DNA of 64,000 nucleotides from Rhizomys pruinosus (lineage: Eukaryota; Chordata; Mammalia; Rodentia; Spalacidae): positions 1 to 64,000 of the forward strand of contig VZQC01009539.1 of assembly GCA_009823505.1 (NCBI GenBank). The letters are read 5' to 3'. The notes under the pieces were generated by a model. The model was not told the DNA's origin. It made no database searches and worked only from the letters and a program-made list of their open reading frames with translations. Below, in pieces: positions 33,707-43,801 of this stretch (position 1 is the stretch's first letter; each line of letters begins with the position of its first letter). The translations under genes were made by a program, and so were the position numbers.

Positions 33707-33753
33707 TACACATACACATACACACACGCACACACACACACACACACACACGC
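33707..33753. repeat. (CA)n microsatellite at SINE tail
   Basis: ACACATACACATACACACACG, then pure CA units up to CGCATCC, where family R begins. The 82-109-codon minus frames over this tract are incidental. Confidence 0.97.
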
Positions 33754-33759
33754 ATCCTT

Positions 33760-34440
33760 CATGTAAAACCAATTTGCAAGCAGTTGTGCCCAAACCCACA
33801 CAGCCCAAGGCTCCCACCATCCAGCTGGAGGGGCTTGTATGTACAATCAAGCTGATCAAATAAGTGTCCAGTCTATATTGCTGTAGTTTTACCATTCACC
33901 CCAATCATAGCCCTCACATTCTACCACATCCCCTCTTCTGCAGATTGTTCCCTAGGCTTAGAAAAGGGGCACAGGTGGACCAGAAGCAGAACAGTCTACT
34001 TTGTCTGGAGATGTCGTTTTGGACTCTGATCAGTTCTGGCTGTTTCCTTTCATGGGCTGACAGTTTGTCCAGGAATAACCCTTCAATCTTATTAATGAAG
34101 CACAAGCGATTTAAACAGTACTAATTATTATGGTAGGTTACTTTGGTATAGACACAGAAGTTTGGATGGTATGCTAATCCATGAATTACATTTTTTTTTT
34201 CTGTAAAAGATGACAAGGTCTTACTGTGGCTTATAACATCTCCTAATCACTAGAGGATGTAAGCTTGTGGCATCATCTGTGAGTTATTCCTCCAAGGAGA
34301 GAGCTAATAGCCAAATAGATTTGGGATATACAGACATATGGCTGCCACTGCTGCATAGTATTTCCAGGCAGGTGAGGTGTAGCTGATGTTGAAGGAGGAG
34401 TCTTGCTTGACTCAAGGAGACCAACATTTGCTTTATTGGT
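33760..34440 (-). mobile_element. Family R retroposon, copy C
   Basis: The reverse of copy D from CATCCTTCATGTAAAACCAA to GTCTCCTTGAGTCAAGCAAG-type sequence (seen here reversed near 34400-34430). The extreme 3' end is missing, replaced by the CA tract. It keeps the 63-codon family frame (33914-34105, minus), with an 86-codon frame on the opposite strand (33864-34124). Confidence 0.85.
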
Positions 34441-34779
34441 TCAGTGGCACTTGTAGGACAATTTAAAGGAATTAAGTTTAAGTTTACTTCCCAAATAAGT
34501 AGCATACAGTCAATGATAAACAGTTTGGGTAAATTTAATGAAAACTTATGCCTTGGTTCCTGTTTATAGGTATGCATATTACAACTTAGGCATCTATATG
34601 TCAAAACATAAAAAATTAAAAAACAAGAAGGGGGAGGTGGGAAGTGGTGTAGTATTCCTTCTGGGATACAAATGGAAAACTCTGTCTTCCAAACCTATTG
34701 ATAAATCTTCAATTTTGAGATCTTGAAACTAACAATGGGAGGAGATTTGTAAGTTCCCACAGGGAAAAACACCAATCAA
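34441..34779. other. Spacer between head-to-head family R copies
   Basis: I found no clear match on the other copies. It may be 5' sequence of copy C or D, or the pre-insertion DNA. No gene. Confidence 0.35.
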
Positions 34780-36315
34780 TGGCTGAAAACGTACAACTTT
34801 TGGCTGTGCAGGATGGACTGGGAAATGCCAGCAGAGGGGCTGACCCATCTGAACATTAAAGAAAGAGGAACTTCAGACTGCCTGAGTCACAGACACTGAG
34901 CATCTCTCTGAATTCTATTGGGGTTAACTGTTTATAATGGGCCCTAACGAAGTTTACCTTCCGGATGCTGAGAAACCTTCCTACCTCTCCCCTTTATAGG
35001 AAAAAGCAAAAAATGATGGTACTGAACTCATTCCCTAACTGTAAACTAGAGCCAACTGTTATAGTGGTAATTTCTTATAAAACAGGTATAACTACCTTTT
35101 TTAATTGACTGATAGACATAGGAACTGTGAAAGTAATTCTCTATTTAGAGCCAAATTCAATAGTAAAGTCTTTATAAGCTGTGTAATTAAGCAAAATATA
35201 TTAATACAGGAAAGCTCTGATATCAGCAATGAATTATTCTGCCTAAGAGATGTTGGCTAGGGGATCCAAACCCCCAAAATTATAAAGTCCTTTTGCCTAT
35301 AAGTGGGATATATGCAAGGAGAAAGGCGGTAAGTCCCTGTTGTCAAAGACCTGGTGTAAGCATGAAAAAATGTTTTGAGACGTCACTTGCTAATGTACAA
35401 TTGGCCTCTGAAATGCCAGAGAGTGTTACCAAAGGCCATAACACAATACAGCAAAATATTGGTCTCCTTGAGACAAGCAAGACTCCTCCGTCAATATCAG
35501 CTACACCTCAACTGCCTGGAGATACTATGCAACAGTGGCAGACAGGCGTCTATATATATCCCAAATCTAATTGGCTATTCGCTCTCTCCTTGGAGGAATA
35601 ACTCACAGCCAATGCCACAAGCTTATGTCCTCTAGTGGCTAGAAGTTGTTATAAGCCACAATAAGAACTTGTCACCCTTTATAGAGAAACCACAGTTCGT
35701 GCATTAGCATACAATCCAAGCATCTGTGCCTATCTTCACAGCTTAGTTTGCCATAATAATTAGTACTGCTTAAATTCTTGTACATCTAATTGCTTGTGTT
35801 TTGTTAGTATGATTAAAAAGGTGTCACTGGATAAGCTGTCAACCCATGAAGGGGATCAACCTGAACAGACTAGAGTCCAAAATGACATCTCCAGAGAAAA
35901 TAGACTGTTTTGCTTCTCACCCACTTGTGCCCCTTTCCCAAAGCTAGGGAACAACTTGCGGAAGAGGAGACCTGGTAGAATGTAAGGGCTGTGGAGAGAT
36001 TGGGGTGAACTGTGAGACTACAGCAATATAGACTGGACTCCTATTTGATCAACATGCTTGTGCATACAAGCTTCTCCATCTGGACTATGGGAACCTTGGG
36101 TTGTTCAAAATTTGGACATAGATACTTGCAAATTGGTTTTACATGAATGTTGCTTACATTCATTGCTTATGCTTAATAATTTGGCTCACTTCAAAAAAAA
36201 TGCACCAATTACCTAATTGTATGGCAAACCGAGTAACGTCAATGTTATCTGAAAACAACTATGCTATTATATTGTAGAATCCCTTAAAAAATAAACAAAT
36301 AAAAGAAAAAAAAAG
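34780..36315 (+). mobile_element. Family R retroposon, copy D (longest)
   Basis: Matches copies A, B, C and E over different spans. The 3' end carries AAAAAATAAACAAATAAAAG and an A run (36285-36315), so it is poly(A)-tailed. Frames of 102 (35293-35601), 86 (35375-35635) and 63 codons (35794-35985) occur. A short stretch near 35100-35150 (Leu-Ile-Asp-Ile-Gly in one frame) might be a decayed retroviral-type protease active site, but this is weak. I do not recognise a family; it may be an L1-mobilised ERV-derived unit. Confidence 0.75.
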
Positions 36316-36957
36316 ATTAGTCCTTTTGGTATATGCCAAGGAATGGTATAATTGGATCATATGGTAGGTTCATTTCCAGTTTTTTTTTTTTTTGTTTGTT
36401 TAGTTTCCCACACTGCTTTCCAAAGTGGTTGCATGAGTTTGCAATCCCCACAGCAGTGAATGAGCATTCCCCTTTCTCCATATCCTCCCCCAGCATTTGG
36501 TATTATTTGTTTTCTTGATATTAACCAGTCTGACTGGGGTAAGATGAAATCTTAAAGTGGTTTTAATTTGCATTTCCCTAATTACTAGGATTGCTGAATG
36601 CTTTTTAAGATGACATCCTTATTTCTTCTTTTGAGAACTCTCTGTTCAGATACATAGCCCATCTTTTAATTGGGCCATTTATTTTCTTGATTCTACTTTT
36701 TTTTTTTTTTTAGTTTTTAAAGTATATTCTAGATACTAATCCTCTGTCAGATATGTCATTGGTGAATATTTTCTCCCACTCTGTGGGTTTTCTCCTTACT
36801 TCCTTAGTTGTTTCTTTTGCTGTACAGAAGCTTTTTAGTTTAATGTAGCCCCACTTGTTGCTTGTTGACTTTAATCCCTGAGTAACTGCTGTCTCAATTA
36901 GAAAGTTCTTTCCTGTACATATATCTCATAGGTTGCAGCCTATATTTTCTTTGGAAG
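36316..36957 (-). mobile_element. Old L1 ORF2 C-terminal part, antisense
   Basis: CCACACTGCTTTCCAAAGTG, TGGTTTTAATTTGCATTTCC and TCTCCCACTCTGTGGGTTTT are the reversed C-terminal region of ORF2. Frames are fully broken. The same L1 resumes at 39780-39945 after the inserted material. Confidence 0.9.
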
Positions 36958-37084
36958 TTTTAGAATTTCTCATGTCTTTGAAGAATGGCAAAAGCAGTGG
37001 CAGCCACAGAGTAGATCCACTGGTCAGTAAGAATTGAAGGCAGGCAAACAACAGTGTTCTCTCTTTTTTCTTTTTGTCTTTTTT
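36958..37084 (+). mobile_element. Rodent repeat inserted in old L1, left part
   Basis: CTCATGTCTTTGAAGAATGG, CAAAAGCAGTGG and GGTCAGTAAGAATTGAAGG match 1869-1945. It is cut by the younger L1 and continues at 39650-39780. Confidence 0.65.
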
Positions 37085-37102
37085 GAAAAACTATTTATTT
37101 AT

Positions 37103-37262
37103 TTAATTTTTTGGGGGGGTATTTTCCAGACAGGGTCTCCCTGTAAGCCTCAGTAGTCCTGGAACTTGCTCTGTAGACGAGGCTGGGCTTGAACTCAGAA
37201 AGATCTGTTTGCCTCTGCCTCCCAAGTGCTAGGATTAAAGGCATGTGCCACCATGCACCTGT
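37103..37262 (-). mobile_element. B1 SINE inside the younger L1
   Basis: GACAGGGTCTCCCTGTAAGC, CGAGGCTGGGCTTGAACTCA and GGCATGTGCCACCATGCACC. TATTTATTTATTT lies on both sides (37090-37102, 37263-37275), so it inserted into the AT-rich 3' end of the younger L1. Confidence 0.93.
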
Positions 37263-38018
37263 TATTTATTTATTTTTTAAGGGATTCACAATATAAGAGC
37301 ACAGTCATTTTCAGACCATACTAATGTTGCTCAGTTTGCCATACAATTAGGTGACTGGTGCTAGCATCCACGGATGAGGGATACCATTTGTCCTTTGTTT
37401 TCTGGGACTGTATTACTTCACTTAGCATGATACCTTCTGACCCCATCCATTTACCTGCAAAGTTCATGATGTCATCTTTCTTTACCACTGCATAGTACTC
37501 CATTGTGCAGATGTACCACATTTTCTTTATCCGCTAGTCATTTGAGGGGCACTTGGGTTGGTTTCAGTTCTTCGCTATTGTGAAGAGAGCTGCAATAAAC
37601 ATGGCTGTGCATGTATCTCTGTGGTAAGATGAGTCTTGTGGGTATATACCCAGGAGTGGTATGGCTGGGTTAGGTGGCAAGCTCATTTTGAGTCTTCCAA
37701 GGGTTCTCCACACTGCTTTCCATAGTGGCTGTACGAGTTTACATTCCCACCAGCGGTGGATGAGTGTTCCCCTTTCCCCACAACCTCTCCAGCACTTGGT
37801 ATCATTTGTTTTCTTGGTCTTAGCCAGTCTTATTGGAGTGAGATGATATATTAAAGTGGTTTTAATTTGCATTTCCTTAATTGTTAGCCAGGTTGAATAG
37901 TTTTTAATATGTTTGTCAGCCATCTCTAATTCCTCACTTGTGCAGTCTATGTTCAGCTCTTTGCTCCATCTTTTGAGTGGGTCATTTGTTTTCTTTCTTC
38001 TTTATTTTTTTTCCCCCT

Positions 38019-38062
38019 TTGGTCTTTTCAAGACAGGTTCTCCTTGTAGTCCCAGCTGTACT
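38019..38062 (-). mobile_element. Partial B1 inside the younger L1
   Basis: GGTCTTTTCAAGACAGGTTC, TCCTTGTAGTCCCAGCTGTA match only the A-tail-proximal part of B1, after a T/C run. It is a very short 5'-truncated insertion. Confidence 0.8.
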
Positions 38063-39649
38063 GTTTTTTGAGTAGTTTATATATTATGGAAATCAGTGCT
38101 TTCTCAGATATATCTGTGGTGAAGATTTCCTCCCACTCTGGGTTTTCCCTTCACTTCCTTGATTGTTTTTTTTGATGTACAGAAACTTTTGAGTTTAATG
38201 AGGTCCCATTTGTCAATTGTTGACCTTAATTCTTGCACAGCTGCTGTCTGATTTAGGAAGTCTTTTCCTATGCCAATGTCTTGTAGTCTGCTACCAACTT
38301 TTTCTTCTATCGCCTTCAGAGTTTTGGGTTTCATGTTGAGATTTTTGATCCATCTGGAGTTTACTTTTGTACAGGGTGAGAGGTAAGGGTTTAATTTCAT
38401 TCTTCTACAAGTGGTGATCCAGTTTTGCTAACACCACTTGCTGAAGTTGCTGTCTTTCCTCCATTGTGTCTTCTTGGCCCCCTTATCAAATATGAGGTGG
38501 ATGAAATTGTATGTGGTCAAGTTTGGATCTTCAGTTTTGTTCCATTGGTCAACAGGTCTGTTTTTGTGCCACTACCAAGCTGTTTTTATGACTATAGCCC
38601 TGTAGTATAGTTTGAAGTCTGGTATAGAGTTCTCCCCTGTATTGGTCTTTTTGATCAGGGTTGCTTTGGCTATTCGGGGTCTTTTGTTTTTCCATATGAA
38701 ATTAAGGATGTTTTTTTTTTTTTCAAGCCTGTGAAGAAACTCTTGGGGATTTTAATTGGGATTTCATTAAATCTGTATAATATTTTGGGTAGAATGGATT
38801 TTTTTCACTATATTAATTTTCCCAATCCATGAGCATGGGAGGTTTTTCCATCTTCTGATGTCTTCTTCAATTTCCTTCTTCAGGGACTTAAAATTTTTTG
38901 TTGTAGAGATCTTTGGTGTCTTTGTTTAGGTTTGTTCTTAGGTATTTTATAGTTTTTGAGGCTATTGTGAGTGGGAAGGTCTCCTTGTATACCTTCTTCA
39001 TTTGCTTGTTGTTGGTGTAAAGAAAGGCTACTGATTTTTGTAGGTTAATTTTGTATCCTGCCACTTTACTGAAACTCTTAACCATTTATAGGTGGTTTCT
39101 GGTGGAGTTCTTAGCATCCCATTCTTAGCAAGCAATCATATCATCAGCACAAAGGGATAGCTTGACTTCCTCTTTTCCAATTAGTACTCCTTTAAATTTC
39201 CTTTTGTTGTTTTATTGCCTTAGCAAGTGTTTCAAGCACTATATTGAAGAGGAGTGGTGACAGGGGGCAGCCTTGCCAAGTTCCTACCTTTAAAGGGAAT
39301 GTTTCTGTAGTTTCCCCATTTAGGATGATCTTGGCTGTGGGTTTCCTGTATATGGCTTTGATTACATTGAGGAATGATCCCTCCAATTCAATTCCCTGTA
39401 GGACTTTAAGCATGAAGGGGATGTTGGATTTTGTCAAAGGGTTTTTTCTGGATCAATTGAGATGATCGTGTGGTTTTTGTCTTTCAGTCCATTTATGCGT
39501 TTTATGATATTTATTGATTTTTTGTATGTTAAACCATCCCTACATCTCTGGTATGAATCCAAGTTGGTTATGTTGGATGATCTTTTTGATGTGGGTCTGT
39601 ATGCAGTTTGCAAGTATTTTGTTGAGAATTTTTGCATCTGTGTTTCTTT

Positions 39650-39780
39650 TTCTTTTTGTCTTTTTATTAAGATCTCAAGTTTTATATCTGAAGTACAATT
39701 TCTCAGGCCTTACTGATTATTTCTTTCTGGTTTCACTTTCCTATTGGATGCTTAAGGCCATACGGTTAGCCCAGGTTTCA
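39650..39780 (+). mobile_element. Rodent repeat inserted in old L1, right part
   Basis: TTTTTGTCTTTTTATTAAGA, TCTCAGGCCTTACTGATTAT and TGCTTAAGGCCATACGGTTA match 1985-2090. It is the continuation of 36958-37084. Confidence 0.65.
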
Positions 39781-39945
39781 CATAGAGGTCTTTGATCTAT
39801 TTGGTATTGACTTTTGTGCAGCATGAAAGATAAAAGTGTGGTTTCATTTTTCTACACGTGGAGATTCAGTTTTGTCAGCACCATTTGTTGATGATGTCTT
39901 TCCTCTAGTATGTGTACCCGATGCCTTTGTCAGATTTCAGGGGCA
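39781..39945 (-). mobile_element. Old L1, continuation
   Basis: AGAGGTCTTTGATCTATTTG, CAGCACCATTTGTTGATGAT and GCCTTTGTCAGATTTCAGGG are the ORF2 sequence expected directly after 36957 in a reversed L1, confirming the nesting. Confidence 0.85.
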
Positions 39946-40095
39946 GGCTTTAATAATGAAAGCAGTTTAAACAGTTTTTACTTAAGCCAGATAGACATAG
40001 AATTTGGTTTACACCAAGTTAGAGGAGGAAATGATTTGAATAGGATCCAAACTTGGGCAGTTGCTGATGATCTGAGTTTAGGATTAGACAGATTG

Positions 40096-40500
40096 TGACA
40101 CTTAATACTATCAATTTGACAAGGCCTGGAATCACATGGAGGCCAAGCATCTGGGCATATTTATGAGGGATTATCTTGATTTCTTGATTAGGTTAGGATG
40201 GGGCCATGCCTGTATGGGATTGCTTTGATCATGTTAATGGTGATGGGAAGGAGCCCTCACCCCTTGCTCTACTACAAATCGTTGGCACCAATCTTTGGCT
40301 TCTATATGAAGGAAAAATGACAGCTAACCATAAGCATCCATCTTTCTTCTTGACTGTGGATACAATATGACAAGCTACCTCCTGATCTTGGAACCATAGC
40401 TTCCTTGCTGTGCTGAACTGTACTCTTGAACTGTGAGCCAATATAAACTCTTCCTTTCTTAAGTTTCTTTTGTCAATATCACTATAAACCAGTGCATCTC
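40096..40500 (+). mobile_element. Rodent LTR-type repeat
   Basis: CAATTTGACAAGGCCTGGAA, TGAGGGATTATCTTGATT, CTTGACTGTGGATACAATAT, GAACTGTGAGCCAATATAAA, CTCTTCCTTTCTTAAGTTTC: the order of a rodent LTR with a polyadenylation region near 40440. The 151-codon minus frame (40229-40684) lies over it and is incidental. Confidence 0.7.
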
Positions 40501-40504
40501 CAGG

Positions 40505-41687
40505 CAAAGCAACTGTGCATTTATTGATGGCTATACATGAATGAATGTGTAGGGATCTGGAAAAGGTTAATAATATCCAAAGAGGAATGTAGTCAGAGTC
40601 AGAGATAATCCAAGGAAACACATTTAACATTAGGTTTGATCTGGGAACATTTTTCCCAATCCCTCTTTTATGAAAATTAGTCAAATAGTCTCATGAAGTT
40701 TATGTTGAAGTTATTATCACTTAGAATATAATCCACCACATATAAATGTCTAAAATACGGCCACTATTAATAACTATAAATGCTTCCTTACAAATTCCTA
40801 TGAGATAACAGGTATTAGCAGTTAGCATAAAAAAAGTGTAATAAGAATTTCTTCTAAACAAAGTTCAAGGAGCTACAGTCTTGCACTATGATTATAGTGG
40901 GAACTTACAGGCTTCTGGCACAGGTTTTCAGTTAGGATTCAATTTCTGAGTTGGTACCTTCCAACTTTATGCCACACTTTCTTGTGGTCAGAACAAATCT
41001 GGTTTTGTTTCAAGGAGGAAATTTGGGGTTCTGAAGTCTCCTATTCAGCATTGACTTACCCATTAAATTTCCCATAAACCCAGAAAATATTTATACTCAA
41101 TATTACCTTATGTTCAGTATGTGATTTAATAAACAGTCATGCACTCATTGGCATGTATACGCACATGTGCACGCATGCACAAATATACATACATACATAT
41201 ACATAGACACAAACATAAAAATTTAGGATTATTGAGTTATTTACTATTTGCTCTCTTGTTTTTCTCTTTTTTTCTTTTTAGATGTTTATATTCTATAATA
41301 GATTCTTTATGTATGACTCAAAATAAGAATCTATCAGAGAAACTTTGCCTTAGCTTAGATTAAATGTCCTTTCCCCAGTGACAAGATATACATTTTTGTT
41401 AAAAAGTCTTTTGAGCTACTGTGTTTTAAGCCAATTCAAATAAACTCAAAAGATAGGTATTTATAATCTACAAATTGTCATACTTAAACCACTGCTGATA
41501 TTCCTTTACTAAATGTCTCATTAACCCACCACTTATTTTTAGTCTTTGTAATCTTTTATATGGGTAGAGCATACATAGGCATATTTTAGAGTTATATGAA
41601 TTTAAAAAGGAAAGATATGAATCCTGAAATATGATATGGAAATGAAAAACATTTTGTGTACATATGATATAATTTTAGTATAGGTTT

Positions 41688-41690
<3 letters not shown>
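40505..41690. other. Repeat-poor stretch
   Basis: No transposon body or exon was recognised. Short ACATAC-type runs lie near 41170-41200. Confidence 0.45.

Positions 41691-41726
<36 letters not shown>
41691..41726. repeat. (AT)n microsatellite
   Basis: About 15 pure AT units, then GTATATGCATG. Confidence 0.98.
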
Positions 41727-41970
41727 GCATGTGCTGAGGTGGTACAAATTAGAGGGAATAACAAAAGCAGAGGAACTAGGACAGGGAAATGACTGAAACA
41801 GTGAAGTTCCCCCAAGGATAATAATCCTCTGCTCTGAAAAACATTGAAAAGAATCAGAAAAATATACAGGGCAGGGATGGCAGGGTGCATGAACTTAGCT
41901 GGGGTGGGGGGCCTGGAAGGGGAGATGAGTCTAGATTGGATGGAGAAACAATGTATGAAACACACATAAC
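41727..41970 (+). mobile_element. L1 3' UTR tail
   Basis: Purine-rich sequence (GAGGGAATAACAAAAGCAGA, GGGCAGGGATGGCAGGGTGC) ending in ATGTATGAAACACACATAAC, the tail type also seen at 12245-12280. It is followed by a B1. Confidence 0.6.
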
Positions 41971-41979
41971 TTAAAAAAA

Positions 41980-42137
41980 CCGGGCGTGGTGGCGCACGCC
42001 TTTAATCCTAGCACTTGGGAGGCAGAGGCAGGCAGATCTTTGTGAGTTCAAGGCAAGCCTGGTCTGCAGAGCAAGTTCCAGGACAGCTGGGGCTACAGGG
42101 AGACTCTGTCTCAAGAAGACAAAAAAAAAAAAAAAAA
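41980..42137 (+). mobile_element. B1 SINE, well preserved
   Basis: CGGGCGTGGTGGCGCACGCC through GGGAGACTCTGTCTCAAGAA with an 18-base A tail. TTAAAAAAA on both sides (about 41971, 42140) is the likely duplication. CpG sites are kept, suggesting a relatively recent insertion. Confidence 0.95.
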
Positions 42138-42352
42138 TGTTAAAAAAAGAAACAGTGGGTTGAAGAATTTAATCTTACTATTTGGCAAAATGTTTGTTTT
42201 TCTACCTTGTGTATCATTTGAAGCAGAGTTATATTTTTTACTGATAATTGTGTTCCAAATTGACTGCATAGGATTTACTTATATGGAAAATAAACATTAC
42301 CATTCTCTTTACCTAGAGACTTTGGCAATAAGAACACTATTATAAAATGAAT

Positions 42353-42663
42353 TGTAGTATAGCCAGTATGCTGAGAATTACACATGTGCAGAGCTTGTCC
42401 CTCATCAACCTAACCTGTCCTAGGCAGGTGAGATCACACAAGCAGCGTTGCAGACCTGGGCCAATCAGAAGATGACAAGAGGAGAGTGGGAATGGGAACA
42501 GTACATAACCTCTAACCCTGCCCTTAATAAACGAGTCCATGACAGCTCACCCTCTGTATTCACCCAACTCCCAGGGTCTGTGTTTTGACTCTGCGCCTCT
42601 CACCCCCATTCCTTCTTTGGTCGGACCCCGAAATTCCCCAGCAGGTCTGGGGTATTGTCTACA
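42353..42663 (+). mobile_element. 5' LTR of the ERV
   Basis: Begins TGTAGTATAG and ends ATTGTCTACA (TG...CA). It has a CCAAT box at 42461-42465 and AATAAA at 42526-42531. It was the promoter and polyadenylation unit of the provirus; whether it still works is unknown. A possible primer-binding site begins TGGCGTGC at about 42665, but the tRNA is not identified. Confidence 0.92.
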
Positions 42664-43801
42664 TCTGGCGTGCTCTGAAGCCCCTCTGCCTTTTGGGTCC
42701 CTGTAGCTAACGCCACCCACTTCCACAGTGTGGATCTCATGCGCCCCACGTGGTTGCGGAGAGACGTTGGCCTTACTGCCTTCATCAGCAGCACCATTCT
42801 AACCACTCTGGCCTCGGCTGCCACCGCCACTGCCGCCTCTCTTACTCAGAGTGTTATGACGGCCACCACCCTAAGCTCTGTTGTGGACCAATCGGCTTCC
42901 GCCCTCCAAACTCGAAACCTCATCAACTCCCATTTCCACACCGCTATCCTCAATTTACAACAGCAGATTGACCTTTTGGGTGAGGAAATCCAAACACTAC
43001 ACACTATGGTTCAGATGTCCTGTGACCCTAGGTTCTCCTCCTCTTGCCTGACCCCTTTTCTTTTTTAAATGATTTTTAAATTTTTATTTATTTATTTCTG
43101 TATGTGTATGAATGTACTGTCTGCATACAAGTTTGTGCACCCGTGTCGTGCAATGCTGCGGAGGCCTGACCCATTTTCTAGTCACCAATATCTCTCAGTG
43201 CTGTCAGGAGCTTGCCGATTACATTAGGGACCCTTGGTCCCAACAGTTCATGAATTACACCTTGACCCTTGGTTCCCAAATTATGTCCCTTAACTCTACC
43301 CGCCCTGAGGTCATAGCCTTTGATACCAGCTTTGTTTCACAGGTGTGGTCTAAGCCAAAGTCCATTTACATTGGTCTGCTACATTGGTCACCTGGGGCGT
43401 CCTCTGCCTCCTGCCCCTTCTCTGCCCTTTTCTCTTCAGGTGTCTGTTTCGCTTTGCCCTCAGCCAACGCCAGGTCAACAAAACAACAGCCCAGGTCCTC
43501 TCAGCAATGGTCATTAGGGACTCTGCATGCGCCCCTCCTGATGAGGTGATTCGCATGTCGCTCTCATCCATCCACAATTCACAGGAATGAGCTTGTCTCT
43601 CCCCTCCGAGGTACCGCTCCTGGCCTCTTCCCTCGGTGGCTGGCCAGTCAAAGACCGGTAAGACCCTGCAAAACCAGGGCAGCCTAAGACAGACGCAGTC
43701 AAATGTCGGAATGCCAGACGTGGGGTCAACAAGGTTCGGGCATAGCACCCGAGCTCCCACTGGACCGCTCCTCACGCAAAATTAAATACAAAGGGTAGAG
43801 A
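42664..43801 (+). pseudogene. ERV internal region with env transmembrane-subunit remnant
   Basis: A plus frame at 42730-43068 (112 codons) begins near an Arg-Arg pair, followed by a hydrophobic Ala/Thr-rich fusion-peptide-like stretch, a heptad-type Leu/Ile/Gln-rich helix and a Cys-X7-Cys loop. This layout is typical of betaretroviral transmembrane Env. The B2 at 43062-43163 then shifts the frame. Further env-like sequence follows in 43165-43380, and a hydrophobic membrane-anchor-like segment plus short tail occurs at 43384-43590. A polypurine tract (AAAGGGTAGAG) sits directly before the 3' LTR. Interrupted and frameshifted, so no functional Env. Confidence 0.82.
43062..43163 (-). mobile_element. 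B2 SINE, 5'-truncated, inside ERV env
   Basis: A T/A-rich tail, TGTATGTGTATGAATGTACT, GCACCCGTGTCGTGCAATGC and TGCGGAG is the reversed 3' half of B2. GCCTGACCCCTTTTCT (43046-43061) and GCCTGACCCATTTTCT (43164-43179) are the 16-bp duplication with one mismatch. Confidence 0.96.

Larger units (their letters stand above)
37085..39649 (-). mobile_element. Younger L1, 5'-truncated, ORF2 reverse transcriptase to C terminus
   Basis: ORF2 is the endonuclease/reverse-transcriptase protein that drives L1 retrotransposition. Reading right to left, minus-strand frames give part of the reverse transcriptase (39192-39637, with a [10 protein letters not shown] motif), the catalytic block near 39130-39160 reading Cys-Ala-Asp-Asp where Phe/Tyr/Leu-Ala-Asp-Asp is usual, thumb/connector (38888-39085, 38104-38400) and the Cys-rich C-terminal region (37564-37923, Cys-Trp-Arg-Gly-Cys-Gly-Glu-Arg-Gly) and C terminus (37321-37521). 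Frameshifts and stops separate them, so it is dead. TTCTTTTTGTCTTTTT at about 37069-37084 and 39650-39665 is the target-site duplication. ORF1 and the endonuclease part are absent. A short B1-like piece lies at 38019-38062. Confidence 0.93.

Noticed and set aside
33507..33895. 82-109-codon minus frames
   Set aside because: They run through the (CA)n tract and a SINE, giving repeated Cys-Val; an artefact of the microsatellite.
35100..35150. Retroviral protease active site in family R copy D
   Set aside because: Only a five-residue resemblance with nearby stops; mentioned as weak but not called.
40229..40684. 151-codon minus frame
   Set aside because: It lies antisense over an LTR-type repeat and shows no domain; relatives of the repeat do not keep it.
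42730..43590. A functional captured env (syncytin-like) gene
   Set aside because: The surface subunit is missing, a B2 shifts the frame, and the parts lie in different frames. It is a remnant.
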